Origin: Ulvibacterium sp039819225
GTDB taxonomy: Bacteria; Bacteroidota; Bacteroidia; Flavobacteriales; Flavobacteriaceae
Direction: 5' to 3'
DNA length: 41,100 nucleotides
Assembly: GCA_039819225.1 (NCBI GenBank)
Contig: JBCBSN010000005.1
Span: 1 to 41,100, forward strand
Positions 1 to 8,208 of the stretch are shown here, piece by piece (the stretch's first letter is position 1; every line of letters begins with the position of its first letter). The notes beneath the pieces are model-generated. The model searched no databases. It saw only the letters and a list, made by a program, of their open reading frames with translations, and was not told where the DNA came from. Made by a program: the position numbers and the translations under genes.

Positions 1-77
1 ACAGCAGACCAGGCTGGGGGTTGAACCCAAGACGGAGTTGTGGAAGCTGAACACCGTAACCACTAGACCATGCTCAT
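1..77 (-). other. Degenerate tRNA-like sequence
   Basis: Read on the minus strand, this stretch has a D-arm-like block (TGGTCTAGTGGTTA) and, about 30 bases later, a T-loop-like block (GGGTTCAACCCCC) that can form a 5-bp T stem with one G-U pair. The acceptor arms do not pair well and no clean 5-bp anticodon stem around a 7-base loop can be drawn, so it is not a functional tRNA as read. The D-arm block resembles tRNA-Glu; eukaryotic tRNA-Glu and tRNA-derived SINEs share this exact block as I recall it, and the two blocks also fit pol III A-box and B-box patterns. It lies at the window edge, so it may be a tRNA remnant or a foreign or chimeric sequence. The call is tentative. Confidence 0.35.
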
Positions 78-185
78 TTAAATGTACAGACAAAACTTGA
101 ACAATTTTTCTTATATTTCACATTTTCAAATCTTCAAAATGGCACATTTTCATATTGATACATTTTCAAAACAGTCTCTTAGTTG

Positions 186-193
186 TACTTTTG
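186..193 (+). promoter_or_regulatory. Possible -7 promoter box TACTTTTG
   Basis: The octamer matches the Bacteroidota -7 consensus TAnnTTTG. It ends 3 bases before the ATG at 197, so a transcript from it would be almost leaderless. No -33 TTTG or TTG is well placed upstream, so this is a weak call. It would drive the five-gene operon starting at 197. Confidence 0.3.
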
Positions 194-196
194 TGC

Positions 197-958
197 ATGC
201 TTTCAATTGTAATTATTGGTACCGGTAATTTGGCGGAGCATCTTTTGGATGCGTTCCTTCCCAAAGAGGCCTTAAAAGTTGTTCAGGTGGTGGGCCGCTC
301 CCAAGTTTCCCTGGCGCCCTTTAAAAGGAAAGTTCCCACAACGACCGATTTTTTAAATATTGCCGATGCCGATCTCTACCTTCTTGCCGTATCCGATGAC
401 GCCATCCGGGATGTTTCAGAAAGACTATCACATAAAGATGGCTTGGCGACTCATATTTCAGGAAGTGTTCCATTGCAAGAAATACAACACAAACGCAGGG
501 GCGTTTTTTATCCGGTCCAGTCCTTTACCAAGGGAAAACCCATAGATTTTAAAGAGGTTCCCATCTGCCTGGAAGCGGAAAGCAAAACAGATCTGGAGCT
601 GTTACGACTACTGGCCGGATCGGTTTCGGAAACCATCCATGAAATGCATTCGGAGCAACGGCAGTATTTGCATCTGGCCGCAGTATTTGCCAACAACTTT
701 ACCAATCACCTCTATCATCTTGCCCGTGAAATATGTGATGGTCGGAATATCCCATTTGACGTGTTAAGGCCTCTAATCGGCGAAACGGCCCGGAAAATCC
801 AGTCCATGTCCCCTTATGACGCCCAGACAGGGCCGGCTAGGCGCCAGGATAGGGGCACCCTGGAAAAACATGGGTCGCTATTGGAAGAACAAAACCATAA
901 AACGATGTATAAAAGACTGAGCGAATCTATCCAAAAAACCTATGCAAAAGAATTATAA
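197..958 (+). CDS. Rossmann-like DUF2520 domain protein
   Basis: A 253-residue protein. The N-terminus carries a nucleotide-binding Rossmann loop (IIGTGNLAEHL), followed by a typical NAD(P)-binding half and a C-terminal DUF2520 helical domain ending in the family-like GPARRQDRGTLEKH stretch. Such proteins resemble F420- or NADP-dependent oxidoreductases and ketopantoate-reductase-like enzymes; the substrate is not known. An upstream TTG at 155 is open in frame, but the ATG at 197 is chosen because the Rossmann strand begins right after it and a -7 box lies between the two. The 3' end overlaps the following HAD gene by 17 bases, so translation is probably coupled. DUF2520, HAD phosphatase and Maf side by side is a common flavobacterial arrangement. 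Confidence 0.88.
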   Translation: MLSIVIIGTGNLAEHLLDAFLPKEALKVVQVVGRSQVSLAPFKRKVPTTTDFLNIADADLYLLAVSDDAIRDVSERLSHKDGLATHISGSVPLQEIQHKRRGVFYPVQSFTKGKPIDFKEVPICLEAESKTDLELLRLLAGSVSETIHEMHSEQRQYLHLAAVFANNFTNHLYHLAREICDGRNIPFDVLRPLIGETARKIQSMSPYDAQTGPARRQDRGTLEKHGSLLEEQNHKTMYKRLSESIQKTYAKEL

Positions 959-1469
959 GGAAATATTGAGCGAAATTACCACTTTCGTTTTTGACGTGGA
1001 CGGGGTATTTACGGATGGTTCCCTTTTAGTGACCACTGCCGGAGAAATGCTACGAAAAATGAGCGTCCGAGACGGGTATGCCCTAAAAAAGGCTATCAAC
1101 ACCGGTTACAATGTCTGTATCATAACCGGGGGCTCCAATGCAGGCGTTCGCGAGCGGTTAAGAGGGTTGGGGGTTACGGACATCTACATGGGAGCCCATT
1201 TTAAGAACGAACCCCTGGAAGAATACCTGTCCCTCTATAATATAGCCTTGGAAAATGTATTATATATGGGGGATGATCTTCCGGATATACCGCCCATGCA
1301 GCAGGTAGCCTTACCTACCTGCCCGCAAAACGCCGCGCCTGAAGTAAAGGCCATCTCCAAATATGTTTCCCATAAGAATGGTGGGGAGGGCTGCGTCCGG
1401 GATGTCATAGAGCAGGTGCTTAAGGTGAAAGGGCAATGGTACCATGAATTGGAGGAACCCAGCGCATAG
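942..1469 (+). CDS. KdsC-like HAD-family phosphatase
   Basis: A 175-residue HAD-superfamily hydrolase without a cap domain, the size of 3-deoxy-D-manno-octulosonate-8-phosphate phosphatases (KdsC), which act as tetramers in KDO synthesis for lipopolysaccharide. HAD motif I is FVFDVDGVFTDG, with the nucleophile Asp18 and general acid Asp20. Motif II is IITGGSN near residue 60. Motif III/IV is MGDDLPDIPPM near residue 110, where the acidic pair binds magnesium. The start overlaps the DUF2520 gene, and the gene ends 6 bases before Maf. No kdsA, kdsB or kdsD is visible nearby, so KDO-8-P as substrate rests on family similarity alone. Confidence 0.88.
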   Translation: MQKNYKEILSEITTFVFDVDGVFTDGSLLVTTAGEMLRKMSVRDGYALKKAINTGYNVCIITGGSNAGVRERLRGLGVTDIYMGAHFKNEPLEEYLSLYNIALENVLYMGDDLPDIPPMQQVALPTCPQNAAPEVKAISKYVSHKNGGEGCVRDVIEQVLKVKGQWYHELEEPSA

Positions 1470-1475
1470 GATTTT

Positions 1476-2063
1476 ATGCTACAAGAACGCTTAAAAGGGT
1501 ATCGATTGATTTTGGCCTCCGGATCTCCAAGAAGGCAGCAGCTCTTCAAGGAATTGGGACTTGACTTTGAAATCAGGCTGAAACCGATACCGGAAGAATA
1601 TCCCGATACTTTGAAGGGTGCTCAAATCCCTGAATTTTTGGCCCGGTTAAAAGCCGACGAACTTAAGGACACCCTAAAGGAGAAGGAAATTTTGATCACG
1701 TCGGACACCGTGGTGTGGCACCATGGGGAATCATTGGCCAAACCTGTGGGCCGGGAACAGGCCATTACCATGCTTAAAACCCTTTCGGGGGACTGGCATG
1801 AAGTCATTACTGCCGTTTGCTTTACCCAAAAAAGGGTACAACGCTCGGTATCGGAAACTACCCTGGTAAAGTTTAGAAAGCTGGAGCTTAGGGAAATTGA
1901 ATTTTATGTAGATTACGGCCATCCTTTTGACAAAGCGGGCGGCTACGGCATCCAGGAATGGATCGGATTAACGGGAATATCTGAAATACGGGGATCTTAT
2001 GCAAATGTTGTGGGGCTTCCCACCCATTTGGTCTATAAAACGTTAATGGACATGGTGGGTTAA
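1476..2063 (+). CDS. maf: Maf family nucleotide pyrophosphatase
   Basis: A 195-residue Maf/Ham1-fold protein. Maf proteins hydrolyse non-canonical or pyrimidine nucleoside triphosphates (dTTP/UTP and modified forms) to monophosphates, and were first linked to septum inhibition. The signature ASGSPRR is at residues 14-20. The catalytic Asp77 is in SDTVVW, followed by GESLAKP. Near the C-terminus, FDKAGGYGIQEW is the conserved base-binding stretch. The ATG at 1476 lies 6 bases after the HAD stop. The QEW residues hint at the dTTP/UTP-type subgroup, which would have to be confirmed by alignment. Confidence 0.93.
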   Translation: MLQERLKGYRLILASGSPRRQQLFKELGLDFEIRLKPIPEEYPDTLKGAQIPEFLARLKADELKDTLKEKEILITSDTVVWHHGESLAKPVGREQAITMLKTLSGDWHEVITAVCFTQKRVQRSVSETTLVKFRKLELREIEFYVDYGHPFDKAGGYGIQEWIGLTGISEIRGSYANVVGLPTHLVYKTLMDMVG

Positions 2064-2096
2064 CGCTTTTTCGATATTTTTGAAAAAACCAACGTG

Positions 2097-3053
2097 ATGA
2101 AAAAATGGATCAAGTTTGAGGTGGCTATCGTGTTCTTCGCATGTGTTATGGTGGCCATGGAATCATGCAAAGAAAATAATCCCGTAGCGGACAAGGAGGT
2201 TGCCTTGAATACGGATATTGAGAATGCCCCCATAAAAACACCAAAGAAAAATCTCTCCCAAGAGTTCAAGGCGTACTGGTACGCTGGACAGGCGGAGATT
2301 ACATCGTATTCCCTTACCCAACCACGGTATGGGCAGATACGGGAAGGAAACGCTGTTTTGATCTTTGTTACGGAACCCTTCTCAGCCGAAAAACAGGTCA
2401 AGGCAGACAATCATCACTCCTCCAACATTCCTGTGCTAAAACTAAATTCCACCAAGAATTACCTCACCGGGATATACCCCTACTCCATTATGACCAGCTC
2501 CTTTTATCCGGTCCATGATAATTCACATGCCGTAAAATTGGCTTTTTCCGCCCAGGAATGGTGTGGGCAGGTCTATGCGCAATTGAACAATCGCGAGCGA
2601 TTGGAGTTTATGTCACATTCCTATTTTGAATCGGAGGCCGATCAACTTTTGGAGGTAGACCAGGCCATCCTGGAAAACGAACTTTGGAACAAGATCAGGA
2701 TCGACCCCAAAAGCTTGCCCACCGGGGAATTTGAGGTTATCCCTTCCCTTGAGTTCATTCGTTTGTCCCACAAGGAATTCAAAACGTATAGGGCGAATGG
2801 CTCACTTACCGAGAACGATGGACTTAGTAGCTATACCCTTAGCTATCCAGAACTAAAGAGATCCCTAAAAATCAATTTCACCTCGAGCTTTCCCTATTCC
2901 ATCGAGGGTTGGTCGGAGACTTTTGTCAGCGGATTTGGTGCCAATGCCAAAGAAATGACCTCCGAGGCCAAAAAATTAAAATCCATAAAATCCCCCTACT
3001 GGCAAAGGAACAGTAATGAATATTTATCCTTGCGGGATAGCCTAGGACTATAG
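2097..3053 (+). CDS. Predicted lipoprotein of unknown function
   Basis: A 318-residue protein with a lipoprotein signal peptide: a basic start, a hydrophobic stretch, then the lipobox-like VAMESC with Cys near residue 24, so it should be anchored in a membrane on the periplasmic or surface side. I recognise no catalytic motif. The mature part is mixed alpha/beta with several aromatic motifs such as QEFKAYWYAGQAEITSY. A GTG at 2094 precedes the ATG at 2097; the ATG is preferred. It sits directly behind maf. Homologues may carry a Maf or septum-inhibitor label through neighbourhood alone, and this sequence contains no Maf motif. Confidence 0.8.
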   Translation: MKKWIKFEVAIVFFACVMVAMESCKENNPVADKEVALNTDIENAPIKTPKKNLSQEFKAYWYAGQAEITSYSLTQPRYGQIREGNAVLIFVTEPFSAEKQVKADNHHSSNIPVLKLNSTKNYLTGIYPYSIMTSSFYPVHDNSHAVKLAFSAQEWCGQVYAQLNNRERLEFMSHSYFESEADQLLEVDQAILENELWNKIRIDPKSLPTGEFEVIPSLEFIRLSHKEFKTYRANGSLTENDGLSSYTLSYPELKRSLKINFTSSFPYSIEGWSETFVSGFGANAKEMTSEAKKLKSIKSPYWQRNSNEYLSLRDSLGL

Positions 3054-3060
3054 CCCTTTT

Positions 3061-3618
3061 ATGGAAAACCTTGTCTTTGATTACAAAACACAGGTGCTGG
3101 CATCGGTTATTACCGTTAGCTTGCTTTTAATTTTACGGTATGTTATAGAAAAGACAATTCGGAAGATAGGAAAGATCGGGGATTTTAACCGGGCACGTAC
3201 CGTCTTGATCATTAAATACATATCCATAGGGCTATTTGTTCTAGGAGTTGTGGCCCTTACCCTGATCTGGGGAGTGAACATCAAGGATCTGGGGCTTATA
3301 TTTTCTTCCATCTTTGCTGTAATTGGGGTAACCCTGTTTGCGCAATGGTCCATTATTAGCAACGTTACGGCCGGGATTATCCTCTTTTTCTCCTTTCCAT
3401 ACAAAATTGGGGACCGCATTAAAATAATGGATAAGGACATCAGTGATACCGAAAACGAATATGAAGTTTTTTTGATAGAGGATATTAAGGCGTATCATAT
3501 TTACCTGAGAAAATCCATTGGGGAATTGTTGACCTATCCCAACAATCTTATGCTGCAAAAAGCGGTTTCCCTTATGGATCAAAGTAAGGGGACAGATCAA
3601 GATGGCCAGACTATTTGA
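3061..3618 (+). CDS. Small MscS-type mechanosensitive channel protein
   Basis: A 185-residue membrane protein. Three hydrophobic segments are visible at about residues 10-28, 50-70 and 80-110. The third is glycine- and alanine-rich and leads into an IGDRIKIMDKD stretch, the pattern of the MscS pore helix and beta domain. It is much shorter than E. coli MscS (286 residues) because the large C-terminal vestibule is missing; short forms like this occur in Bacteroidota. It probably releases solutes on osmotic downshock, although gating by a truncated form is inferred. It starts 7 bases after the lipoprotein stop and appears to close the operon. Confidence 0.8.
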   Translation: MENLVFDYKTQVLASVITVSLLLILRYVIEKTIRKIGKIGDFNRARTVLIIKYISIGLFVLGVVALTLIWGVNIKDLGLIFSSIFAVIGVTLFAQWSIISNVTAGIILFFSFPYKIGDRIKIMDKDISDTENEYEVFLIEDIKAYHIYLRKSIGELLTYPNNLMLQKAVSLMDQSKGTDQDGQTI

Positions 3619-3664
3619 TTGTTAAAGAAGTGGTAAATGTACCCCCGTGGCCTGCTAATCTTTC

Positions 3665-3672
3665 TATATTTG
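3665..3672 (+). promoter_or_regulatory. -7 promoter box TATATTTG
   Basis: An exact match to TAnnTTTG, 21 bases before the ATG at 3694. It lies inside the open frame that would extend the deacetylase upstream to 3637, which argues for the ATG at 3694 as the true start. No convincing -33 element was found. Confidence 0.5.
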
Positions 3673-3693
3673 GTTACCAACAAAACTGAACGT

Positions 3694-6225
3694 ATGCGTT
3701 ACCTCTTGGTCTTTTTTGCCGCTTTTTTATGCGCAGTTCCAAAAGGCCAGTGCCAAACCTTCAAAAAACAATCCTCTTCAGAAGTCTTCCAATCGCTTCA
3801 AAAGCTCAACTTTTTAGGTTCTGCCCTCTACCTAGCGGCACATCCGGACGATGAGAATACCAGAATGATCGCCTATCTGGCCAATGATGTAAAGGCCAGA
3901 ACCGCATATTTGTCCCTAACACGCGGTGACGGGGGACAAAATTTGATTGGCCCCGAACTTCGAGAACTTTTGGGGGTGCTCCGTACCCAGGAATTATTGG
4001 GAGCAAGACGTTTGGACGGTGGCGAACAGTTTTTTTCCCGAGCCAACGATTTTGGGTATTCCAAACATCCTAAGGAAACCCTGGACATATGGGACAAAGA
4101 CCTGGTGTTGGGCGATGTGGTCCGGATAATCCGAAAGTTTAGGCCCGATATTATCATCAATCGCTTTGACCATCGTTCCCCGGGAAGTACCCATGGACAC
4201 CATACCGCGTCGGCCATGCTGGGTGTAGAAGCCTTTGACTTGGCCGCGGATCCCCAGTCCTACCCCGAACAATTAAGCGAAACGTCTACTTGGCGGCCGA
4301 GACGGATTTTCTTTAATACCTCTTGGTGGTTTTATGGCAGCCAAGAGAACTTTGAAAAGGCCGATAAGACCAAAATGCTTTCTGTTGATGTAGGTGGGTA
4401 CTATCCCCTCTCCGGCCTATCCAACAATGAAATTGCCGCCAAATCGCGAAGCCAGCACCTTTCCCAGGGATTCGGCACACTGTCCATGCGGGGATCCTCC
4501 ATAGACTATCTAGAACTCATCCGCGGAGACCTCCCGAAGGACAGGGAAAACCTTTTTGATGGAATAGATACAGGTTGGTCCCGCGTTGAGGGAGGAAAGG
4601 CCATAGGGGATATTTTATACGATCTAGAGGAGCACTTCAATTTTCAAAATCCATCGGAGCATCTGAGCCAACTTTTGGAGGCGTATGGATTGATACAGGG
4701 AATAAAGGATACCTATTGGCGGGATATCAAATCCAAGGAGATCAAGGACTTGATTTTGGCCATCACCGGATTATACCTGGAAGCATCGGCTGGCGATGGC
4801 TCCGCAAATCCCGGTCAAACGGTAGCCATAAACCTAGAGGCCATTAACAGGAGTAATGCGGACATTACGTTAAAATCGATTACATTGGGATCCAAATTGT
4901 TAGACAATAAGGATATCCCTTTACAAGAAAATGTACGTGTACAGCTAAAAAGAAAGTTGGCCATTCCTCTGGATACCGATTTTACCAGCCCGTATTGGCT
5001 TAGGGAAAACGGAACCCTGGGGATGTACAGGGTTGGGAATCCCAAAATGATAGGATTGCCGGAAACACCACAATCCTTTTATGCCAAATTCACCTTGGAA
5101 ATAGCGGGCAGGGCCATAGACTACGTTAAGCCCCTGGTATACCGGTATTCCAGACCCGACAAGGGAGAGCTGTACGCTCCTTTTGAAATCTTGCCAAAAG
5201 CTACGGTAAGCCTGGGGGATAAGGTATTTATTTTTTCAAATTCAGAACCCAAGAAGATATCCGTCCGCGTGAGGGCCCATGCGGACAGCATCCAAGGAAC
5301 CGTACAACTCCGTTTCCCCCGGGGATGGAAGGTTTTGCAAGAAAACAAAGCATTCCGCATTGCGAAAAAGGGCGATGAACAAACTTTGGATTTCACTCTG
5401 GTCCCACCCCCCTATCCTGATGAAAACTATATTCTGCCTTTGGTGAAAATTAAGGGTCATGAGCACACCAAGGAACTCGTTCGGATCGCATATGACCATA
5501 TCCCTACACAAGCTGTATTGCTGCCCTCGGAGTCCAAGGTGGTGCGATTGGATATTCAAAAAATTGGGGAAAATATCGGGTATATCAAAGGGGCAGGGGA
5601 TAAAGTCCCTGAAAGCCTTGAACAGATCGGGTACGATGTACAGACCATAGCCCCCGAAAAGATAAGCCCTACGGAGTTGCGCAAGTTCGATGCCGTGGTC
5701 ATTGGGATAAGGGCCTATAACGTTGTCCCACAATTAAAGTTTAAGCAGCGACATCTTCTGAACTACGTTAAGGAAGGGGGCAACCTTATCGTCCAATACA
5801 ATACGGCAGGCAGATGGAATTCCCAATTTACCGAAATAGCCCCGTACCCTATTACCTTGTCCCGAGATCGGGTTACCGACGAAAACTCCGAGGTAGAAAT
5901 TTTGGCCAAGACCCATCCGTTGGTAAACTTTCCCAATCCTATCGGGGAAAAGGATTTTGAGGGTTGGGTGCAGGAACGCGGGCTCTATTTCCCTAGTGCA
6001 TGGTCTCCGGAATTTACTCCAATTTTGTCCATGAAAGACCAAGGGGAGTCTTCTAAAAAAGGAAGTCTTATCGTAGCGCCTTACGGAAAGGGAAATTATA
6101 TCTATACGGGACTAAGTTTTTTTAGGGAGCTGCCAGCCGGAGTTCCAGGAGCCTATAAGCTTTTTTCCAACATGCTATCCTTGGGAAAGGAAAAGATCAA
6201 ATATAAAACACAGGTAAAGGGATAA
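3694..6225 (+). CDS. PIG-L deacetylase with C-terminal amidotransferase-like domain
   Basis: An 843-residue secreted protein. The signal peptide (MRYLLVFFAAFLCAVPKGQC) is followed by a PIG-L/LmbE zinc hydrolase domain at about residues 40-300. Zinc ligands are visible in AAHPDDE (His50, Asp53) and in the later STHGHHTAS. PIG-L enzymes remove acetyl groups from N-acetylglucosamine-type amines, so a periplasmic or surface glycan deacetylase is likely. The middle (about 370-560) looks like Ig-like beta domains. The last 250 residues (LRKFDAVVIGIRAYN, then GGNLIVQYN) have the strand pattern of class I glutamine-amidotransferase-like folds, with no obvious catalytic Cys. It is followed after 3 bases by a tiny membrane gene and then a symporter, suggesting uptake of the product. 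Confidence 0.87.
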   Translation: MRYLLVFFAAFLCAVPKGQCQTFKKQSSSEVFQSLQKLNFLGSALYLAAHPDDENTRMIAYLANDVKARTAYLSLTRGDGGQNLIGPELRELLGVLRTQELLGARRLDGGEQFFSRANDFGYSKHPKETLDIWDKDLVLGDVVRIIRKFRPDIIINRFDHRSPGSTHGHHTASAMLGVEAFDLAADPQSYPEQLSETSTWRPRRIFFNTSWWFYGSQENFEKADKTKMLSVDVGGYYPLSGLSNNEIAAKSRSQHLSQGFGTLSMRGSSIDYLELIRGDLPKDRENLFDGIDTGWSRVEGGKAIGDILYDLEEHFNFQNPSEHLSQLLEAYGLIQGIKDTYWRDIKSKEIKDLILAITGLYLEASAGDGSANPGQTVAINLEAINRSNADITLKSITLGSKLLDNKDIPLQENVRVQLKRKLAIPLDTDFTSPYWLRENGTLGMYRVGNPKMIGLPETPQSFYAKFTLEIAGRAIDYVKPLVYRYSRPDKGELYAPFEILPKATVSLGDKVFIFSNSEPKKISVRVRAHADSIQGTVQLRFPRGWKVLQENKAFRIAKKGDEQTLDFTLVPPPYPDENYILPLVKIKGHEHTKELVRIAYDHIPTQAVLLPSESKVVRLDIQKIGENIGYIKGAGDKVPESLEQIGYDVQTIAPEKISPTELRKFDAVVIGIRAYNVVPQLKFKQRHLLNYVKEGGNLIVQYNTAGRWNSQFTEIAPYPITLSRDRVTDENSEVEILAKTHPLVNFPNPIGEKDFEGWVQERGLYFPSAWSPEFTPILSMKDQGESSKKGSLIVAPYGKGNYIYTGLSFFRELPAGVPGAYKLFSNMLSLGKEKIKYKTQVKG

Positions 6226-6228
6226 GGA

Positions 6229-6330
6229 ATGTGGGAAAAACTGGTCTGGAAAAAAGAATATAGCTTGGTCTTGATACTCAACATTATCTATGTGCTGCTT
6301 TTTTACTACCTAATGTCATCTTTCACTTAA
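6229..6330 (+). CDS. 33-residue single-pass membrane peptide upstream of symporter
   Basis: A complete small ORF fills the gap between the deacetylase and the symporter. It starts with ATG 3 bases after the deacetylase stop, is preceded by a purine-rich AAGGA, and its TAA is directly followed by the symporter ATG at 6331. The product starts MWEKLVWKKEY and then has one hydrophobic helix of about 20 residues (from SLVLILN to LMSSF). The charged N-terminus and single helix fit a small inner-membrane partner of the transporter. Small membrane proteins paired with sodium:solute symporters are known elsewhere (the DUF485 protein beside ActP, YhdT beside PanF). Relationship to those is not shown; the pairing here is inferred from position. 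Confidence 0.75.
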   Translation: MWEKLVWKKEYSLVLILNIIYVLLFYYLMSSFT

Positions 6331-8061
6331 ATGGAAGCACTGGATTGGTTCATATTGTCCGGAACCCTGCTTTTTATTGTTTTCTATGGGGTCTGGAAGA
6401 CCAGGGGAAGTAAAAATGTCCATGATTATATTCGTGGCGGGAGCGATGCCAAATGGTGGACCATAGGCCTTTCAGTAATGGCCACTCAGGCAAGTGCCAT
6501 CACTTTTTTATCCACGCCTGGACAAGCATTCCACGATGGAATGGGCTTTGTGCAGTTTTACTTCGGCCTGCCCTTGGCCTTGATCATCATCTGTTTGGTG
6601 TTTGTCCCCATTTACCATAGGTTAAAGGTATATACCGCCTATGAGTTTTTGGAAAATCGTTTTGACCTTAAGACCCGATCCTTGGCGGCACTTCTCTTTT
6701 TGATCCAAAGGGGACTAGCTGCCGGGATTACCATTTTTGCCCCTTCGATTATTTTATCGGCCGTTTTGGGATGGGATTTGCGAACCCTAAATATCATCAT
6801 AGGTATTTTGGTCATCATCTATACCGTTACCGGCGGTACCAAGGCGGTAAGCGTAACCCAGAAGCAGCAGATGTTCGTAATCATGCTGGGCATGTTCATC
6901 ACCTTTTTCTTTATTCTAAGCTACCTCCCAGCCGATATCTCTTTTAACAAAGCCATGAAAATTGCCGGTGCAAGCGACAAACTTGAAATACTGGACTTCA
7001 GTTTTGACGCCAGGAATAGGTATACCTTTTGGAGTGGAATCACGGGAGGCCTTTTTTTGTTCCTAGCCTATTTTGGGACGGACCAGAGCCAGGTACAGCG
7101 CTATCTCTCTGGAAAATCCCTTCGTGAGAGTCAGCTGGGGCTTGTTTTCAATGGGATATTTAAGATTCCGATGCAATTTTTTATTCTTCTGGTGGGGCTT
7201 ATGGTTTTTGTGTTTTACCAGTACAATCCCTCGCCGTTAAATTTTAATCCATCGGCAACACGGGTGGTCATGGAATCCGATTATGCAGACGATTATGCGC
7301 TGCTTCAAAAGGCCCAGGAAACCTTGGAGGGAGAAAAAAGAATCGCTCAGAACAAGTTTTCTGCCGCACTGGAACTTAAGGAGTATACCGCCATTGAGGA
7401 GGCGGAACGCCAGATCAGGAATATCAATAAGAAGGATAGTACAAATAGGGCCGTGGCCAAGGCATTGATTCAAAAGGCCGATGCCGATACGGAAACCAAT
7501 GACAAGGACTATGTGTTCATTCATTTTATATTGAACAATCTGCCCAGCGGTCTTATTGGGCTTTTGTTAGCGGTAATTTTATCCGCGGCCATGTCTTCCA
7601 CGGCCTCCGAGCTCAATGCCCTGGGAACCATTACCGCACTGGATCTTTATAAACGCAATGTAAAAAATGAATTTAACGAGGAACATTATGTGAAGATGTC
7701 CAGACTCTTTACATTGCTCTGGGGTATTATTGCCATCTTCATTGCCAGTATCGCCAGTCTTTTTGACAACCTTATCCAATTGGTGAACATTATAGGCTCC
7801 ATCTTCTACGGGAATGTGCTTGGAATTTTCTTATTGGCTTTTTTCCTAAGATTCGTCAAAGGGAATGCCGTTTTTTTCGCGGCCGTATTGACACAGTTGA
7901 TCATTTTTGTACTGTATTACTACCTGATACATATATATGAACCCGGTGAGGAAAGATTGGGATATCTATGGCTCAACTTTATCGGCTCCGCTTTAGTTAT
8001 CGCTCTGGCCCTGTTTTTCGAGGTATTTGATAGGATGCTGAAAAGACCCGAGGTTTCATAA
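6331..8061 (+). CDS. Sodium:solute symporter (SSS family)
   Basis: A 576-residue polytopic membrane protein of the SSS family (LeuT fold), importing a sugar-like or other organic solute with sodium. About 13 to 14 hydrophobic segments are visible. TM1 to TM2 reads WWTIGLSVMATQASAITFL, the unwound sodium-site region. Later come GTDQSQVQRYL (about 249-259) and ILSAAMSSTASELNALGT (about 416-433), which hold the conserved Ser/Thr residues of the Na2 site. Between them, at about 312-392, is a hydrophilic, strongly charged, probably coiled-coil insertion with many Glu, Lys, Gln and Ala. The substrate is unknown. Position after the PIG-L enzyme suggests an aminosugar or glycan fragment. Confidence 0.92.
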   Translation: MEALDWFILSGTLLFIVFYGVWKTRGSKNVHDYIRGGSDAKWWTIGLSVMATQASAITFLSTPGQAFHDGMGFVQFYFGLPLALIIICLVFVPIYHRLKVYTAYEFLENRFDLKTRSLAALLFLIQRGLAAGITIFAPSIILSAVLGWDLRTLNIIIGILVIIYTVTGGTKAVSVTQKQQMFVIMLGMFITFFFILSYLPADISFNKAMKIAGASDKLEILDFSFDARNRYTFWSGITGGLFLFLAYFGTDQSQVQRYLSGKSLRESQLGLVFNGIFKIPMQFFILLVGLMVFVFYQYNPSPLNFNPSATRVVMESDYADDYALLQKAQETLEGEKRIAQNKFSAALELKEYTAIEEAERQIRNINKKDSTNRAVAKALIQKADADTETNDKDYVFIHFILNNLPSGLIGLLLAVILSAAMSSTASELNALGTITALDLYKRNVKNEFNEEHYVKMSRLFTLLWGIIAIFIASIASLFDNLIQLVNIIGSIFYGNVLGIFLLAFFLRFVKGNAVFFAAVLTQLIIFVLYYYLIHIYEPGEERLGYLWLNFIGSALVIALALFFEVFDRMLKRPEVS

Positions 8062-8208
8062 ATGTAAAAATAGTTTGCCAGAATTTGTCCTGAGTTTCGT
8101 TTTATTCCGGCAATGTACACATTGAGTGAGATTCCTGCCTATCTTTATTACAAGTTATACTATTGGTCGTCCCCATATTTTGCCGAACTTTTGTACCAAA
8201 AGAAAATC

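Noticed and set aside
5242..5733. 163-codon minus-strand frame inside the deacetylase gene
   Set aside because: It lies wholly within a well-supported coding gene on the other strand and shows no domain.
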